The notes: generated by a model not told the origin, from the sequence alone. A DNA stretch of 64,000 nt from Brevundimonas poindexterae (GCF_020524625.1 NZ_JAIVLL010000003.1:62001-126000); one strand, 5' to 3'. Counted from the stretch's first letter, positions 53,332 through 62,077 are shown. Program-made: numbers and translations.

Positions 53332-54459
53332 ATGGCGACCGCCGATTTCGAGATTGAGAGCGACGAGGCGGGGGCCCGCCTGCGCCTGATCGGCGACTGG
53401 ACCACGGCGGGACTCTCGCGCCACCGGGGCCGGCTTGGCCCGCGCTTGGGCCGTGAGCTCGGCGACCGGTCGGTCAAGGCCCTCGACCTGTCAGACATGG
53501 GCCGGCTGGATACGACCGGTGCCCTGATCCTGTCGCGGGTGCTGGGCCGGGATCTCGACGCCGATGCCTGGTCTTCGCGTCCGGAGGCCGGTCGCATCTA
53601 CCAGCGGGTGGTCAAGGTCGAGTGCAATGAGGGGAAACCCCTCAAGCGCACGCGGGGCCTGACCCGCATGTTCGCCAAGATCGGGCACGGCGTCTACGAC
53701 ATCGGTGGCGAGGCCATCCTGTCGATGGCTTTCCTCGGCCGCCTTATCACGGCGACCGGATCGGCCCTTAAACACCCCGGGCGCATCCGCTGGCCTGCCT
53801 GGGTCAGCCAGATCGAACGCGCGGGTCTGGATGCCATTCCGATCGTGGCTGTCACCTCCTTCTTCATCGGCGCCGTGGTGGCCTTCATCGGCGCGGACCT
53901 GCTGCAACAGTTCGGCTTCGACGTCTTTGCCGTCGAACTGATCGCCATCTCGGTGCTGCGGGAATTCGCCGTGGTGATCGCGGCTATCCTTCTGGCCGGC
54001 AGGTCCTCGTCTTCGTTTGCGGCCGAGATCGGGTCGATGAAGATGAATCAGGAAATCGATGCCATGCAGGTCATGGGCGTCAATCCGTTCCAGGCGCTGG
54101 TCATTCCGCGGCTGGCGGCCATGGTGATCATGCTGCCGCTGCTGACCTTCATCGCCATGTTGGCCGGTCTGTTCGGCGGCGCACTGGTCGCCTGGAGCCA
54201 GCTGTCGCTCGGGCCGGACTTCTTCCTCCAGCGGTTGGGGACCATTACCGACATCGGCAACCACCTGTTTGTCGGTCTGGTGAAGGCGCCCGTGTTCGCC
54301 GTGGTGGTGGCCGCCATCGGCTGTCGCCAGGGCATGGCGGTATCGGGCGATGTCGAGTCGCTGGGGCGCCGCGTGACCGCCGCCGTGGTGCAGGCGATCT
54401 TTGCCATCATCTTCCTCGACGCCGTGTTCGCCCTGATCTTCCTGGAGCTGAACCTGTGA
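53332..54459 (+). CDS. mlaE: MlaE family lipid-transport permease with N-terminal STAS-like domain
   Basis: 375-residue inner-membrane permease of an Mla-type system that moves phospholipids between inner and outer membranes. About 110 hydrophilic residues resembling a STAS/anti-sigma-antagonist fold (VKALDLSDMGRLDTTGALIL) precede the MlaE domain. In E. coli the STAS part is a separate protein, MlaB; here it is fused. The permease shows the MlaE signature (GSMKMNQEIDAMQVMGVNPF). It is followed with a four-base overlap by mlaF. Confidence 0.92.
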   Translation: MATADFEIESDEAGARLRLIGDWTTAGLSRHRGRLGPRLGRELGDRSVKALDLSDMGRLDTTGALILSRVLGRDLDADAWSSRPEAGRIYQRVVKVECNEGKPLKRTRGLTRMFAKIGHGVYDIGGEAILSMAFLGRLITATGSALKHPGRIRWPAWVSQIERAGLDAIPIVAVTSFFIGAVVAFIGADLLQQFGFDVFAVELIAISVLREFAVVIAAILLAGRSSSSFAAEIGSMKMNQEIDAMQVMGVNPFQALVIPRLAAMVIMLPLLTFIAMLAGLFGGALVAWSQLSLGPDFFLQRLGTITDIGNHLFVGLVKAPVFAVVVAAIGCRQGMAVSGDVESLGRRVTAAVVQAIFAIIFLDAVFALIFLELNL

Positions 54460-55229
54460 CCGGGGAGAAGGACGTCGTCATCGAGGTCGAGGGCCTGCTT
54501 AGCCAGTTCGGCGACCGGGTGATCCACGAGGATCTGGACCTGACCGTCGAGAAGGGTCAGATTCTTGGCGTGGTGGGGGGCTCAGGCACGGGCAAGACCG
54601 TGCTGCTCAACACCATCATCGGTCTCAAGGAGCCCGACGGTGGCGTCGTCCGGCTGCTGGGGCACGACATGGCCGCCGCAACCAAGGAAGAGCTGGCCGA
54701 CATTGAGCGCCGCACAGGGGTGCTGTTCCAGCAGGGGGCCCTGTTCTCGGCGCTGAGCGTTCTGCAGAACGTGGCCTCGCCGCTGGTCGAGCACACCGAC
54801 CTGCCGCGCAGCCTGATCGAGGAAATCGCGGCGATGAAGATCGCCCTGGTCGGTCTGGGCCCCGAGTCGCATCACCTGAAGCCGGCCGAATTGTCGGGTG
54901 GGATGCGCAAGCGCGCCGGTCTGGCCCGCGCCCTGGCGCTGGATCCCGAACTGCTGTTCCTCGACGAGCCGACTGCGGGTCTGGACCCGATCGGGGCGGC
55001 GGCCTTTGACGAGCTGATCCGGTCGCTGGCCGACGACCTGGGGCTGACCGTCTTTATGATCACCCACGATCTGGATAGCCTGTACGCCATCTGCGACAAG
55101 GTCGCGGTGCTGGCGGACAAACATGTCGTGAACACGGCCACGGTTTCCGAGCTCGAGCGTTCGGACCATCCATGGATCCGGGAATATTTCCACGGTCCGC
55201 GGGGGCGCGCTGCCCACAGGACCGGCTGA
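54456..55229 (+). CDS. mlaF: Mla-type lipid-transport ATPase MlaF
   Basis: 257-residue ABC ATPase of the Mla/Ttg2 group. It has GGSGTGKTVLL (Walker A, GSGTGKT), LSGGMRKRAGLARALALDPE (signature, MlaF-type GGMRKR) and LDEPTAGLDPIGA. It supplies energy for the MlaE-MlaD transporter. The GTG start overlaps the mlaE stop (GTGA). mlaD begins 15 bases downstream. Confidence 0.95.
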   Translation: MTGEKDVVIEVEGLLSQFGDRVIHEDLDLTVEKGQILGVVGGSGTGKTVLLNTIIGLKEPDGGVVRLLGHDMAAATKEELADIERRTGVLFQQGALFSALSVLQNVASPLVEHTDLPRSLIEEIAAMKIALVGLGPESHHLKPAELSGGMRKRAGLARALALDPELLFLDEPTAGLDPIGAAAFDELIRSLADDLGLTVFMITHDLDSLYAICDKVAVLADKHVVNTATVSELERSDHPWIREYFHGPRGRAAHRTG

Positions 55230-55244
55230 GGAGCCACACAGGAT

Positions 55245-56183
55245 ATGGAAAGAGACGCCCACTACGCCGCAGTCGGCATCGCCACGGTCGCCCTGGCCGC
55301 GGCGCTGATCATCTTCTCGATCTGGCTGGCGCGCCTGTCGTTCAACGAGGAATACGACCTCTACGATATCGTCTTCTACGGACCTGTGCGCGGCCTGTCG
55401 GAGGGCGGCGAGGTGCACTTCAACGGCATCCGGGTCGGCATCGTCACGGACCTGAGGCTGGACCCGGAGAAGGGCGACCAGGTCGTGGCCCGCATCCGCG
55501 TCGACGCCACGACGCCGATCCGCGTGACCTCGCGCGCCCAGCTGGAGCCGCAGGGCATCACCGGCCTGAACTACATCCAGATCACGGCCGGCACCGAGGG
55601 CAGCGCCCTGCTGAAGAGCCAGTATCCCAACAATGTCGTCCCTGTACTGCAAAGTCAGCCCAGCCCGATCGCCGAGCTGTTGTCCGGGTCCGGCACTGTG
55701 CTGGCCCAGACGGTCGACGCCCTGAATCGTATCAACCGGGTGCTGTCCGACGAGAACATTCGCTCCTTCTCGCTCAGCCTGAAGAACATCGAGTCCCTGA
55801 CCACCGAGTTCGAGGCTCGCAAGGGCATGTTCGACGAGCTGGAGCAGGCGCTGGTCCGCGCCAATGCCGCCATGGCCGAATATCAGGCGCTGGGCGAATC
55901 CGCCCGTCGCCTGATCGAGACGGATGGCCAGCAGGCCGTGAACAACCTCAACCGCGCCGCCGACCAGGCCGCCCAGGCAGCAGAGTCCGCCAATCGCATC
56001 GTCGAGGGTCTGGAGGGGCCGGTGAACGACTTTGCCGCCAGTGGCTTGCCCCAGCTGGAGGAAGCCATCCGCGGTCTGGATGCGGCCACCCGCTCGCTGG
56101 AGGACCTGGTCGACGAGGTCCGGACCAGCCCGCGCGAGTTCATCTCGCGGCCCTCATCGAATGAACTGGAGGTTCAGCCATGA
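55245..56183 (+). CDS. mlaD: MCE-domain lipid-binding protein MlaD
   Basis: 312-residue inner-membrane-anchored periplasmic protein. One membrane segment (ATVALAAALIIFSIWLARL, near residues 10-30) is followed by an MCE domain (about 35-115) with VHFNGIRVGIVTDLRLDPEK and LNYIQITAG. The C-terminal half is helical (about 150-300), longer than in E. coli MlaD. It forms the substrate ring between MlaEF and the periplasm. A four-base overlap links it to the lipoprotein gene. Confidence 0.93.
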   Translation: MERDAHYAAVGIATVALAAALIIFSIWLARLSFNEEYDLYDIVFYGPVRGLSEGGEVHFNGIRVGIVTDLRLDPEKGDQVVARIRVDATTPIRVTSRAQLEPQGITGLNYIQITAGTEGSALLKSQYPNNVVPVLQSQPSPIAELLSGSGTVLAQTVDALNRINRVLSDENIRSFSLSLKNIESLTTEFEARKGMFDELEQALVRANAAMAEYQALGESARRLIETDGQQAVNNLNRAADQAAQAAESANRIVEGLEGPVNDFAASGLPQLEEAIRGLDAATRSLEDLVDEVRTSPREFISRPSSNELEVQP

Positions 56184-56833
56184 TCCCGGGATCGACCCTG
56201 TTCCTGCGCCGCGGCCTCGCCGGTCTGGCTGCTCTGACGGTGGCCGGTCTGGGGCTGGCCGGGTGTGCCCTGCTGTCGACGCCCGATCCGGTGCAGCTGT
56301 ACCGCTTCGGCCCGCTGGACAGTGCCTTTGTCGGCGAGCGCAGCCCGGCGACAGTGCAGGTGGCCCTGCGACGGATCGAGTTTCCCGACGCCGTCTCCGG
56401 TGAGCGCATTCTGGCCGTGACGGGCAATGAGGCCGCCTATATCGGGGGCGCCCGCTGGGTATCGGACGCCGAGGACCTCTATACCCAGAGCCTCGAGACG
56501 GCGTTCGCCGGCAGTCCGTCCAATGTGCGACTGATCGGAGGGCGGGAGCTGACTCGCGCCGATGTCTCGCTCGATGTGGATGTGACGACCTTCGAGACCC
56601 GCTATGCCTCAGCGGGCGGGGTGCCACGGGTGGTCATCTCGGCGCGCGCACGCCTGCTGAGCATGCCCGCGCGGGACGTGATCTCGGAACAGGTCTTCTC
56701 GGTCAGCCAGCCGGCGGACGAGAACCGGATCAGCGCCATTGTGGCGGCCTATGACGCGGCCACCCAGGATCTGAACCAGCAGATCGTCGCCTGGACCGAG
56801 GCCAATGTCGGCCGGGCGGCAGCCGCCCGCTAG
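56180..56833 (+). CDS. ABC-type transport auxiliary lipoprotein (PqiC-like)
   Basis: 217-residue lipoprotein: the signal ends in the lipobox LAGC (about 26-29). The rest, with QLYRFGPLDSAF and ARLLSMPARDVISEQVF, fits the ABC_trans_aux/PqiC family, outer-membrane lipoproteins that partner MCE transporters. It is the last gene of the mlaEFD operon, translationally coupled to mlaD. Its stop overlaps the stop of the convergent 56830-57690 gene (CTAG). Confidence 0.88.
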   Translation: MIPGSTLFLRRGLAGLAALTVAGLGLAGCALLSTPDPVQLYRFGPLDSAFVGERSPATVQVALRRIEFPDAVSGERILAVTGNEAAYIGGARWVSDAEDLYTQSLETAFAGSPSNVRLIGGRELTRADVSLDVDVTTFETRYASAGGVPRVVISARARLLSMPARDVISEQVFSVSQPADENRISAIVAAYDAATQDLNQQIVAWTEANVGRAAAAR

Positions 56834-57690
56834 CCGTTTCGCAGGCTTTCCAGCCGGGCCACCTGGGCCTTGCGGCGGTCCAGCGCGGCCGAGACGTCGG
56901 CGCGGATGCGGTTGAGCGTGGCCAGCAACTGATCGCGCAGGGCCTCCAGCTCCGACACGTCGGGGCGGACCTTGCGCGGGCGCTTGCGATCCAGCCCCAG
57001 CCGGGCGGTCCAGTCCTCCTGCCAGTGGGAAAACGCCGGGGCCGCGCGCCGCAGGGCGTCGGTCGCCCAGGCGTCGGCATTCTGGACGGCACGGACGCAG
57101 GGCAGGGCGGTGACGCCCGAGGCCCGATGGCGGTCCAGATCGTCGACGCGGGTGCGCAGTGCCGCCTGCGGGTCCCGGGGAGCGTCTTCGCCCTCACCGG
57201 CCACAGGCGGCGGGACAAGCGCCTCGAGCGCCACCTGGACGTGGCCGTTGATCTCGCGCACGCCGTCACGGAGGGCCTGCAAGGCGCCCTCCATCGCCTG
57301 ACCGCGGCTTTCGACGCCCTTCAGCCGCTCCTCGATTTCCGCAAGTGTGTCGCCGACCGTCCGGACGGCGGCCTGAAAGGCGCCTCTGAACCGCTTGAGC
57401 CGACCATTGCGGCTGTCGAACAGGCCGCCCAGCCCGCTGCGGGGCACCAGATCGCGGGGGCGAAGGCCCTCGATGCAGCTGACCAGATGATCCAGCCGGG
57501 CGACGGCCTCGGTCAGGTCGCCGGTGCGCGCCTCGGCCAGCACGCGGTCGAGACAGTCGCGCACGGCCGCCCGCGAGCGCTCGCCATAGGCCGAGGCTTC
57601 ATCCGCATGCAGTTCAGTCTGCATGCCCGCCAGCCGGTCGGACTCCGGCGCGGGGATCGCCCACGCGCGCACACTGCTGCCATCCGCCAT
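56830..57690 (-). CDS. TelA/KlaA-like (toxic anion resistance family) protein
   Basis: 286-residue soluble helical protein. The stretch IEGLRPRDLVPRSGLGGLFD followed by RLKRFRGAFQAAVRTVGDTL, and later SGVTALPCVRAVQNADAWAT, resembles the TelA (PF05816) layout, but the match is loose and shorter than typical TelA (about 380). Function unknown; TelA genes often accompany TerD-type stress genes, not seen here. GGAGG lies eight bases before the ATG at 57690. It stands convergent with the mla operon. Confidence 0.6.
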   Translation of the reverse strand: MADGSSVRAWAIPAPESDRLAGMQTELHADEASAYGERSRAAVRDCLDRVLAEARTGDLTEAVARLDHLVSCIEGLRPRDLVPRSGLGGLFDSRNGRLKRFRGAFQAAVRTVGDTLAEIEERLKGVESRGQAMEGALQALRDGVREINGHVQVALEALVPPPVAGEGEDAPRDPQAALRTRVDDLDRHRASGVTALPCVRAVQNADAWATDALRRAAPAFSHWQEDWTARLGLDRKRPRKVRPDVSELEALRDQLLATLNRIRADVSAALDRRKAQVARLESLRNG

Positions 57691-57733
57691 CACATCACCC
57701 TCCGCTTCGGCCTGTTCCGGCCGATTGGCGGGA

Positions 57734-58393
57734 CTATGCCAGCGACTTGAGTTTTTCGGAAATTGTGTAGCTGGCCTCGGTCTTTGCCGCGACCTCTTCC
57801 AGCGTCACGCCGTCGGCCAGTTCGATCAGCTCCAGCCCCGCGCCGTCCGGCTTGACGTCAAAGACGCACAGGTCGGTGATGATGCGGCTGACCACGCCCG
57901 TGCCGGTCAGCGGCAGGGTGCAGGCCTTCAGGACCTTGGACTGGCCGTGCTTGTTGGCGTGATCCATGACCACCACCACGCGCTTGACGCCGGCGACCAG
58001 ATCCATGGCGCCGCCCATCCCCTTCACCAGCTTGCCCGGGATCATCCAGTTGGCGATGTCGCCGTTCTCGGCCACTTCCATGGCGCCGAGGATGGACAGG
58101 TTGATGTGGCCCCCGCGGATCATGGCGAAGCTGTCGGCCGAGCTGAAATAGCTGGTCTCCGGGATCTCCGAAATGGTCTGCTTGCCGGCGTTGATCAGGT
58201 CGGGGTCGACCTCGTCCTCATAGGGGAAGGGGCCCATGCCCAGCATGCCGTTCTCGGACTGGAGGGTGACCTCCATGCCGTCGGGAATGTAGTTGGCGAC
58301 CAGGGTCGGGATGCCGATGCCCAGGTTCACGTAGAAGCCGTCCTGCAGCTCTTTCGCGGCGCGTTCAGCCAGTTGTTCGCGGGTGCGGGGCAT
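57734..58393 (-). CDS. scoB: 3-oxoacid CoA-transferase subunit B
   Basis: 219-residue beta subunit. GIGIPTLVANYI and the catalytic SENGMLGMG (glutamate nucleophile forming the CoA thioester) are present. With subunit A it transfers CoA from succinyl-CoA to acetoacetate or the reverse. It is normally encoded directly after subunit A; here kptA lies between, with gaps of only 8 bases (kptA to scoB) and 5 bases (scoA to kptA), so all three are one transcription unit. Confidence 0.95.
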   Translation of the reverse strand: MPRTREQLAERAAKELQDGFYVNLGIGIPTLVANYIPDGMEVTLQSENGMLGMGPFPYEDEVDPDLINAGKQTISEIPETSYFSSADSFAMIRGGHINLSILGAMEVAENGDIANWMIPGKLVKGMGGAMDLVAGVKRVVVVMDHANKHGQSKVLKACTLPLTGTGVVSRIITDLCVFDVKPDGAGLELIELADGVTLEEVAAKTEASYTISEKLKSLA

Positions 58394-58401
58394 GAGTGCT
58401 C

Positions 58402-58947
58402 CTAGCTTTCAGAGTGGTGGACGAGATACTCGGGCGGAACGGAATCGACCAGCCAGACCCCATTGTCGGCCTGGTAGAAGACGGCGTTCCGGGCGGCCAT
58501 CGCTCGGCAGTCGATCCTGAGTACCACGGGCGCGCCGTGCCGCTGGCCGACCTTCACTGCGGTTTCGACATCGGACGACAGATGAACCTGGCGGCGCGAC
58601 ATTGGGCGAAGGCCTTCGGCGAGAATGCTGTCGAGGAAACGGGCGGCGGTGCCGTGATAGAGCGTCATCGGCGGCTCCTTCGGCGTCAACCTCAAGTCAA
58701 CATCGACCGAATGCCCTTGAGCGGCGCGGATCGAGACGCCGTCTTCCGAAAGACTGAAGCGCTTCTTGTCACTCTCGGCGACCAGTCGATCAATATCTGA
58801 GCGGGAAAGAGGATGCCCCATGGCGGCCAAGCCGGTGAGAAGATCGTCGACCGGCACCCAGCCGCCATCGCCTAGCACCAGCCCCGCTTGGGCTGGGTCG
58901 TGTCGAAGGACGAGGCTTAGCAACTTGCTGGCTTTGACGTCGGACAT
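58402..58947 (-). CDS. kptA: RNA 2'-phosphotransferase KptA/Tpt1
   Basis: 181 residues with the full family core: LLSLVLRHDPAQAGLVL with GGWVPVDDLL in the N-terminal lobe, RAAQGHSVDV, TLYHGTAARFLDSIL and RRQVHLSSD in the NAD-binding lobe. Tpt1 enzymes remove an internal 2'-phosphate from RNA using NAD+, as in tRNA splicing; in bacteria the physiological substrate is unclear. It lies between scoA and scoB in the same direction with 5- and 8-base gaps. Codon use looks like that of its neighbours, though slightly less GC-rich in places. Confidence 0.93.
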   Translation of the reverse strand: MSDVKASKLLSLVLRHDPAQAGLVLGDGGWVPVDDLLTGLAAMGHPLSRSDIDRLVAESDKKRFSLSEDGVSIRAAQGHSVDVDLRLTPKEPPMTLYHGTAARFLDSILAEGLRPMSRRQVHLSSDVETAVKVGQRHGAPVVLRIDCRAMAARNAVFYQADNGVWLVDSVPPEYLVHHSES

Positions 58948-58952
58948 TTGGA

Positions 58953-59657
58953 TCAGGCGCTTTCGCGCGTCCGCACGGTGCGCTGTTCGATGCGCTTTTC
59001 GAAAGTGCCCTTGATCAGGCGGTCGACATAGATGCCCGGGGTGTGGATCTGGTCGGGGTCCAGCGAGCCGGTGGGCACGATTTCCTCGACCTCGACCACG
59101 CAGGCCTTGCCCGCCGTCGCCATCATCGGATTGAAGTTGCGGGCGGTCTTGCGGAACATCAGATTGCCGCGCTCGTCCGCCTTCCAGGCCTTGACGATCG
59201 ACAGGTCGGCGACCAGCCCCGTTTCCATCACATAGTCGCGCCCGTCGAAGTTGCGGACTTCCTTGCCCTCGGCCACCAGGGTGCCGACGCCGGTCGCGGT
59301 GAAGAAGGCCGGGATGCCCGCGCCGCCGGCCCGGATCCGCTCAGCCAGGGTGCCCTGGGGGTTGAACTCCAGCTCCAGCTCACCGGCCAGATACTGGCGC
59401 TCGAACTCCTTGTTCTCGCCGACGTAGGACGAGATCATCTTCTTGATCTGCCGGGTTTCCAGCAGCTGGCCGAGGCCGAACCCGTCGACGCCGGCGTTGT
59501 TGGAGATGACCGTCATCCCCTTGGTGCCGCTGTCGCGCAGGGCGGCGATCAGGTTCTCGGGGATGCCGCACAGGCCGAAGCCGCCGGCCATCACGGTCAT
59601 ACCGTCGAAGGTCAGACCTTCGAGCGCACTCTTGGCGTCAGGGTAGAGTTTCCTCAT
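58953..59657 (-). CDS. scoA: 3-oxoacid CoA-transferase subunit A
   Basis: 234-residue alpha subunit. [20 protein letters not shown] is the conserved glycine-rich CoA-transferase motif; [32 protein letters not shown] and [14 protein letters not shown] are typical. It is the first gene of scoA-kptA-scoB. AGAGGAAG precedes the ATG, and a palindrome at 59671-59688 overlaps the leader or promoter. Confidence 0.95.
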   Translation of the reverse strand: MRKLYPDAKSALEGLTFDGMTVMAGGFGLCGIPENLIAALRDSGTKGMTVISNNAGVDGFGLGQLLETRQIKKMISSYVGENKEFERQYLAGELELEFNPQGTLAERIRAGGAGIPAFFTATGVGTLVAEGKEVRNFDGRDYVMETGLVADLSIVKAWKADERGNLMFRKTARNFNPMMATAGKACVVEVEEIVPTGSLDPDQIHTPGIYVDRLIKGTFEKRIEQRTVRTRESA

Positions 59658-59670
59658 CGCTTCCTCTTAT

Positions 59671-59688
59671 TTTCATCGTCTGATGAAA
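59671..59688. promoter_or_regulatory. TTTCATC-GATGAAA palindrome upstream of scoA
   Basis: TTTCATCGTCTGATGAAA is a perfect inverted repeat with seven-base arms and a four-base spacer, 14 bases before the scoA start. The extended arms match over eight of nine bases. Position and form suggest a repressor operator (TetR- or GntR-like dimer) for the scoA-kptA-scoB operon. No such regulator gene is adjacent. Confidence 0.55.
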
Positions 59689-59747
59689 TTGGGTCCGTCT
59701 GTTCGGTCTCTAGTGTGACCGGTCGCGGGGGGCAACCCCGCAGCGGG

Positions 59748-60536
59748 TCACAGTGCCGTGCCGTGGGTCACCGGACGGACCGGGGGACGGCCGCGTACGC
59801 GATAGCGCGCGCCCTTGAGCATCAGTTTGATCGCTTCCCAGTGAATGGCGGCGATCACCTTCCAGGTCAGCAGCGGATGGGACCAGAAGGCGCGGGCCAG
59901 ATGGGCGTCGTCGAGCGGTCGATGCTGCCCGGCGAAGGTGGCCGTCAGGATCGGTTCGTCGCCGCGTCTGACATTCACCGTTACCGACAGATCATCGCCC
60001 GGCGGGCGGACGACCAAGTCGTAGGTCAGACCCATGTCCATGAAGGGGCTGACGAAGAAGCGTTTGGGCGCGCTTTGGCGAACGGGACCGGCATCAGCCT
60101 CGGGTCTGGCGATCAGATAGCTGTGCCGCTCGCCAAAGGTGTTTGACACTTCATAGACGAGGGCCCTGAGCGCCCCGTCCGGCCCGTAGCAGAAGTAGAC
60201 GCTGAGCGGATTGAAGCCGTAGCCCAGAATGCGCGGCATGGTCAGCAGCCGGATGGGGCCCCCGTCTAAAGCGATCCCGGCGGCTGACAGATGATCCTCG
60301 ATCTGGGTGCGCAGGGGGCGCGGATCGCCCGGAGCGCCATAGTCGGCGGCGTGCCAGCGCATCAGACCCCTGCGACCGGGCCGCAGCCATTTCAGCCGCG
60401 AAAGCTTGTCCCCGGCGGCATCGAGATCGAGCAGCAGCATATAGACGCGGTAGCGCAGCCGGTGGTCGAACGGGCGCACGCGCCGGTGGGTCACCTCACC
60501 GACGTAGAGACCGAAGGCGGGTGTGGCGGTCGTCAC
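59748..60536 (-). CDS. DUF1365 family protein
   Basis: 262 residues. YVGEVTHRRVRPFDHRLRYR at the N-terminus, GYGFNPLSVYFCY in the middle and PKRFFVSPFMDM are diagnostic of DUF1365. These proteins are encoded with flavin amine oxidase-like and cyclopropane fatty acid synthase-like genes, for example in sigma-E/ChrR-controlled loci of Rhodobacter. Its exact step in fatty acid modification is unknown. The GTG start overlaps the stop of the upstream flavoprotein gene by four bases. Confidence 0.9.
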   Translation of the reverse strand: MTTATPAFGLYVGEVTHRRVRPFDHRLRYRVYMLLLDLDAAGDKLSRLKWLRPGRRGLMRWHAADYGAPGDPRPLRTQIEDHLSAAGIALDGGPIRLLTMPRILGYGFNPLSVYFCYGPDGALRALVYEVSNTFGERHSYLIARPEADAGPVRQSAPKRFFVSPFMDMGLTYDLVVRPPGDDLSVTVNVRRGDEPILTATFAGQHRPLDDAHLARAFWSHPLLTWKVIAAIHWEAIKLMLKGARYRVRGRPPVRPVTHGTAL

Positions 60537-61906
60537 GCGGCTCGTTCGAGCGCCACGCCGGGAGCGGGGCCCAGGTGAATGCGACCGCTCTCGTTTTCAA
60601 CCGACCAGGGCCTGCGGACGCCGCCCAATTGCTCGGCCACGGCGAGGCCCGCCTGGATGCCGTCCTCGTGGAAGCCCGAACCGAACCAGGCGCCGCAAAA
60701 CCAGACATTGCGGCGTCCTTGCAGGCTCCAGAGCTGCTTCTGCGCCTCCAGCGCCGCGGCGTTGAAGACAGGGTGCTCATAGTCCCATTCGCCGAGCACG
60801 GTCTCGGGCGCGGGCTCGACGGCGGGGTTCAGGCTGACGAACAGGGGCGGGCCCTCAAGGCTCTGCAGTTCGTTCATCCAGTAGGTGACGCCGCCCTCGC
60901 CGGCGCGCTCGGAGAAGCCGAGATGGCTCCACGCTGCCCAGGCCTTGCGCCGCTTGGGCATCAGCCGGGTGTCCCGGTGCAGGACGGCCCGGTTCGGGCG
61001 ATAGGCGATCGCGCCCAGCAGGTCCCGTTCCTCTGCCGACGGCGATTCCAGCAGGCGCAGGGCCTGATCCGAATGGGTGGCCAGCACCACGGCATCGAAC
61101 CGCTCGAACCGGCCGTCGCGAAAGCGCAGGGCGGCCTCGTCGCGGCCCCGGACCACGCTCTCGATACCGGCATGGGTGACGACCGTGCCGGCGAAGTCGG
61201 CCAGCAGGCGCGACACATATTCCCGTGACCCGCCGGTCACGGTGCGCCAGGTCGGGCGCAGGTCGTACTTGAGCAGATTGTGGTTCATGTAGAACCGGAC
61301 GAAGGCCGCAGCCGGATAGTCCGTCATCTGGTTGAGCGTGCACGACCAGATGGCTGCCGCCTGGGGCAGCAGGTGCGCGTCGCGAAACAGCGGACCGTAG
61401 CCCGAGCGTGTCAGATAGGAGTCGAGGGTCTCGCCGCTGCGCTCCAGCTCGGGCAGGTCCTTCGGCGCCTGCTTCTGGAAGCGCAGCAGATCGCCGATCA
61501 TGCGCCAGAATTTGGGGCTGGCGTAGTTGCGCTTCTGGGCGAACAGGGCGCTCACCCCATGGCTGGAATACTCCAGCGCCCCGTCGTCGATGGATACCGC
61601 AAACGACATATAGGCCGGCTGGGTCGGCACCTTCAGATGGTCGAACAGCGCGGTGAGGTTCGGGTAGTTGTCCTCGTTGAAGACGATGAATCCTGTGTCG
61701 ACCGCGGTAGGGGTGCCGGTGTCCTCGACGGTGACCGTATGGCTGTGCCCGCCGATGCGGTCGTCGGCCTCGTACAGGGTCACCTGATGGCGCTTTGACA
61801 GCAGCCAGGCCGCCGAAAGACCCGCTATCCCGGAACCGATGACAGCGATCCTGAGGCCGGTCGCACGGGCGGGATCGGGGTCCGAAGTCACGAGATGGGG
61901 GTTCAT
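60533..61906 (-). CDS. FAD-dependent amine oxidase-like protein
   Basis: 457-residue flavoprotein. AVIGSGIAGLSAAWLLSKRH is the dinucleotide fold, followed by EADDRIGGHSHTV, the GG-doublet region of amine oxidase-type flavoenzymes. It is encoded just before the DUF1365 gene with a four-base overlap, and divergently from the methyltransferase. In comparable clusters this flavoprotein is annotated as part of cyclopropane/cyclopropene fatty acid synthesis. Confidence 0.9.
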   Translation of the reverse strand: MNPHLVTSDPDPARATGLRIAVIGSGIAGLSAAWLLSKRHQVTLYEADDRIGGHSHTVTVEDTGTPTAVDTGFIVFNEDNYPNLTALFDHLKVPTQPAYMSFAVSIDDGALEYSSHGVSALFAQKRNYASPKFWRMIGDLLRFQKQAPKDLPELERSGETLDSYLTRSGYGPLFRDAHLLPQAAAIWSCTLNQMTDYPAAAFVRFYMNHNLLKYDLRPTWRTVTGGSREYVSRLLADFAGTVVTHAGIESVVRGRDEAALRFRDGRFERFDAVVLATHSDQALRLLESPSAEERDLLGAIAYRPNRAVLHRDTRLMPKRRKAWAAWSHLGFSERAGEGGVTYWMNELQSLEGPPLFVSLNPAVEPAPETVLGEWDYEHPVFNAAALEAQKQLWSLQGRRNVWFCGAWFGSGFHEDGIQAGLAVAEQLGGVRRPWSVENESGRIHLGPAPGVALERAA

Positions 61907-61936
61907 GGTCTCTCCCTGGGGCCGTCTTTCGGGAAG

Positions 61937-62062
61937 CTACGCGGCGGCGGGCAGGTCAGATGACTCATCCGGACTCCGGCGGCGCTCGTAAATGTCCAAA
62001 ACCGGACACATCCGGGCGGAGCCTTTACGCCCGGAGCGACGTTTGGTTGCCAGCTTTGCCAT
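61937..62062 (-). CDS. Possible 41-residue basic protein
   Basis: A short frame starting at ATG 62062 (MAKLATKRRSGRKGSARMCP) fills most of the 171-base gap between the flavoprotein and methyltransferase genes. GGAGG lies about ten bases upstream. The first 18 residues are very basic and the end acidic. It resembles no family I know; small DUF2256 proteins occur in such clusters, but the cysteine pattern is not there. It may simply be promoter DNA. Confidence 0.3.
   Translation of the reverse strand: MAKLATKRRSGRKGSARMCPVLDIYERRRSPDESSDLPAAA
61993..62008. promoter_or_regulatory. TGTCC-N6-GGACA inverted repeat in a divergent promoter
   Basis: TGTCCAAAACCGGACA has perfect five-base arms, lying between the divergent flavoprotein/DUF1365 and methyltransferase genes, 70-90 bases from each start. 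It is a candidate operator for joint control of the lipid-modification cluster. Confidence 0.4.
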
Positions 62063-62077
62063 AGGACCGGGCCCTCC

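Noticed and set aside
59725-59741. GCGGGG-CCCCGC hairpin after the DUF1365 gene, considered as a terminator
   Set aside because: Only six pairs and no T run on either strand.
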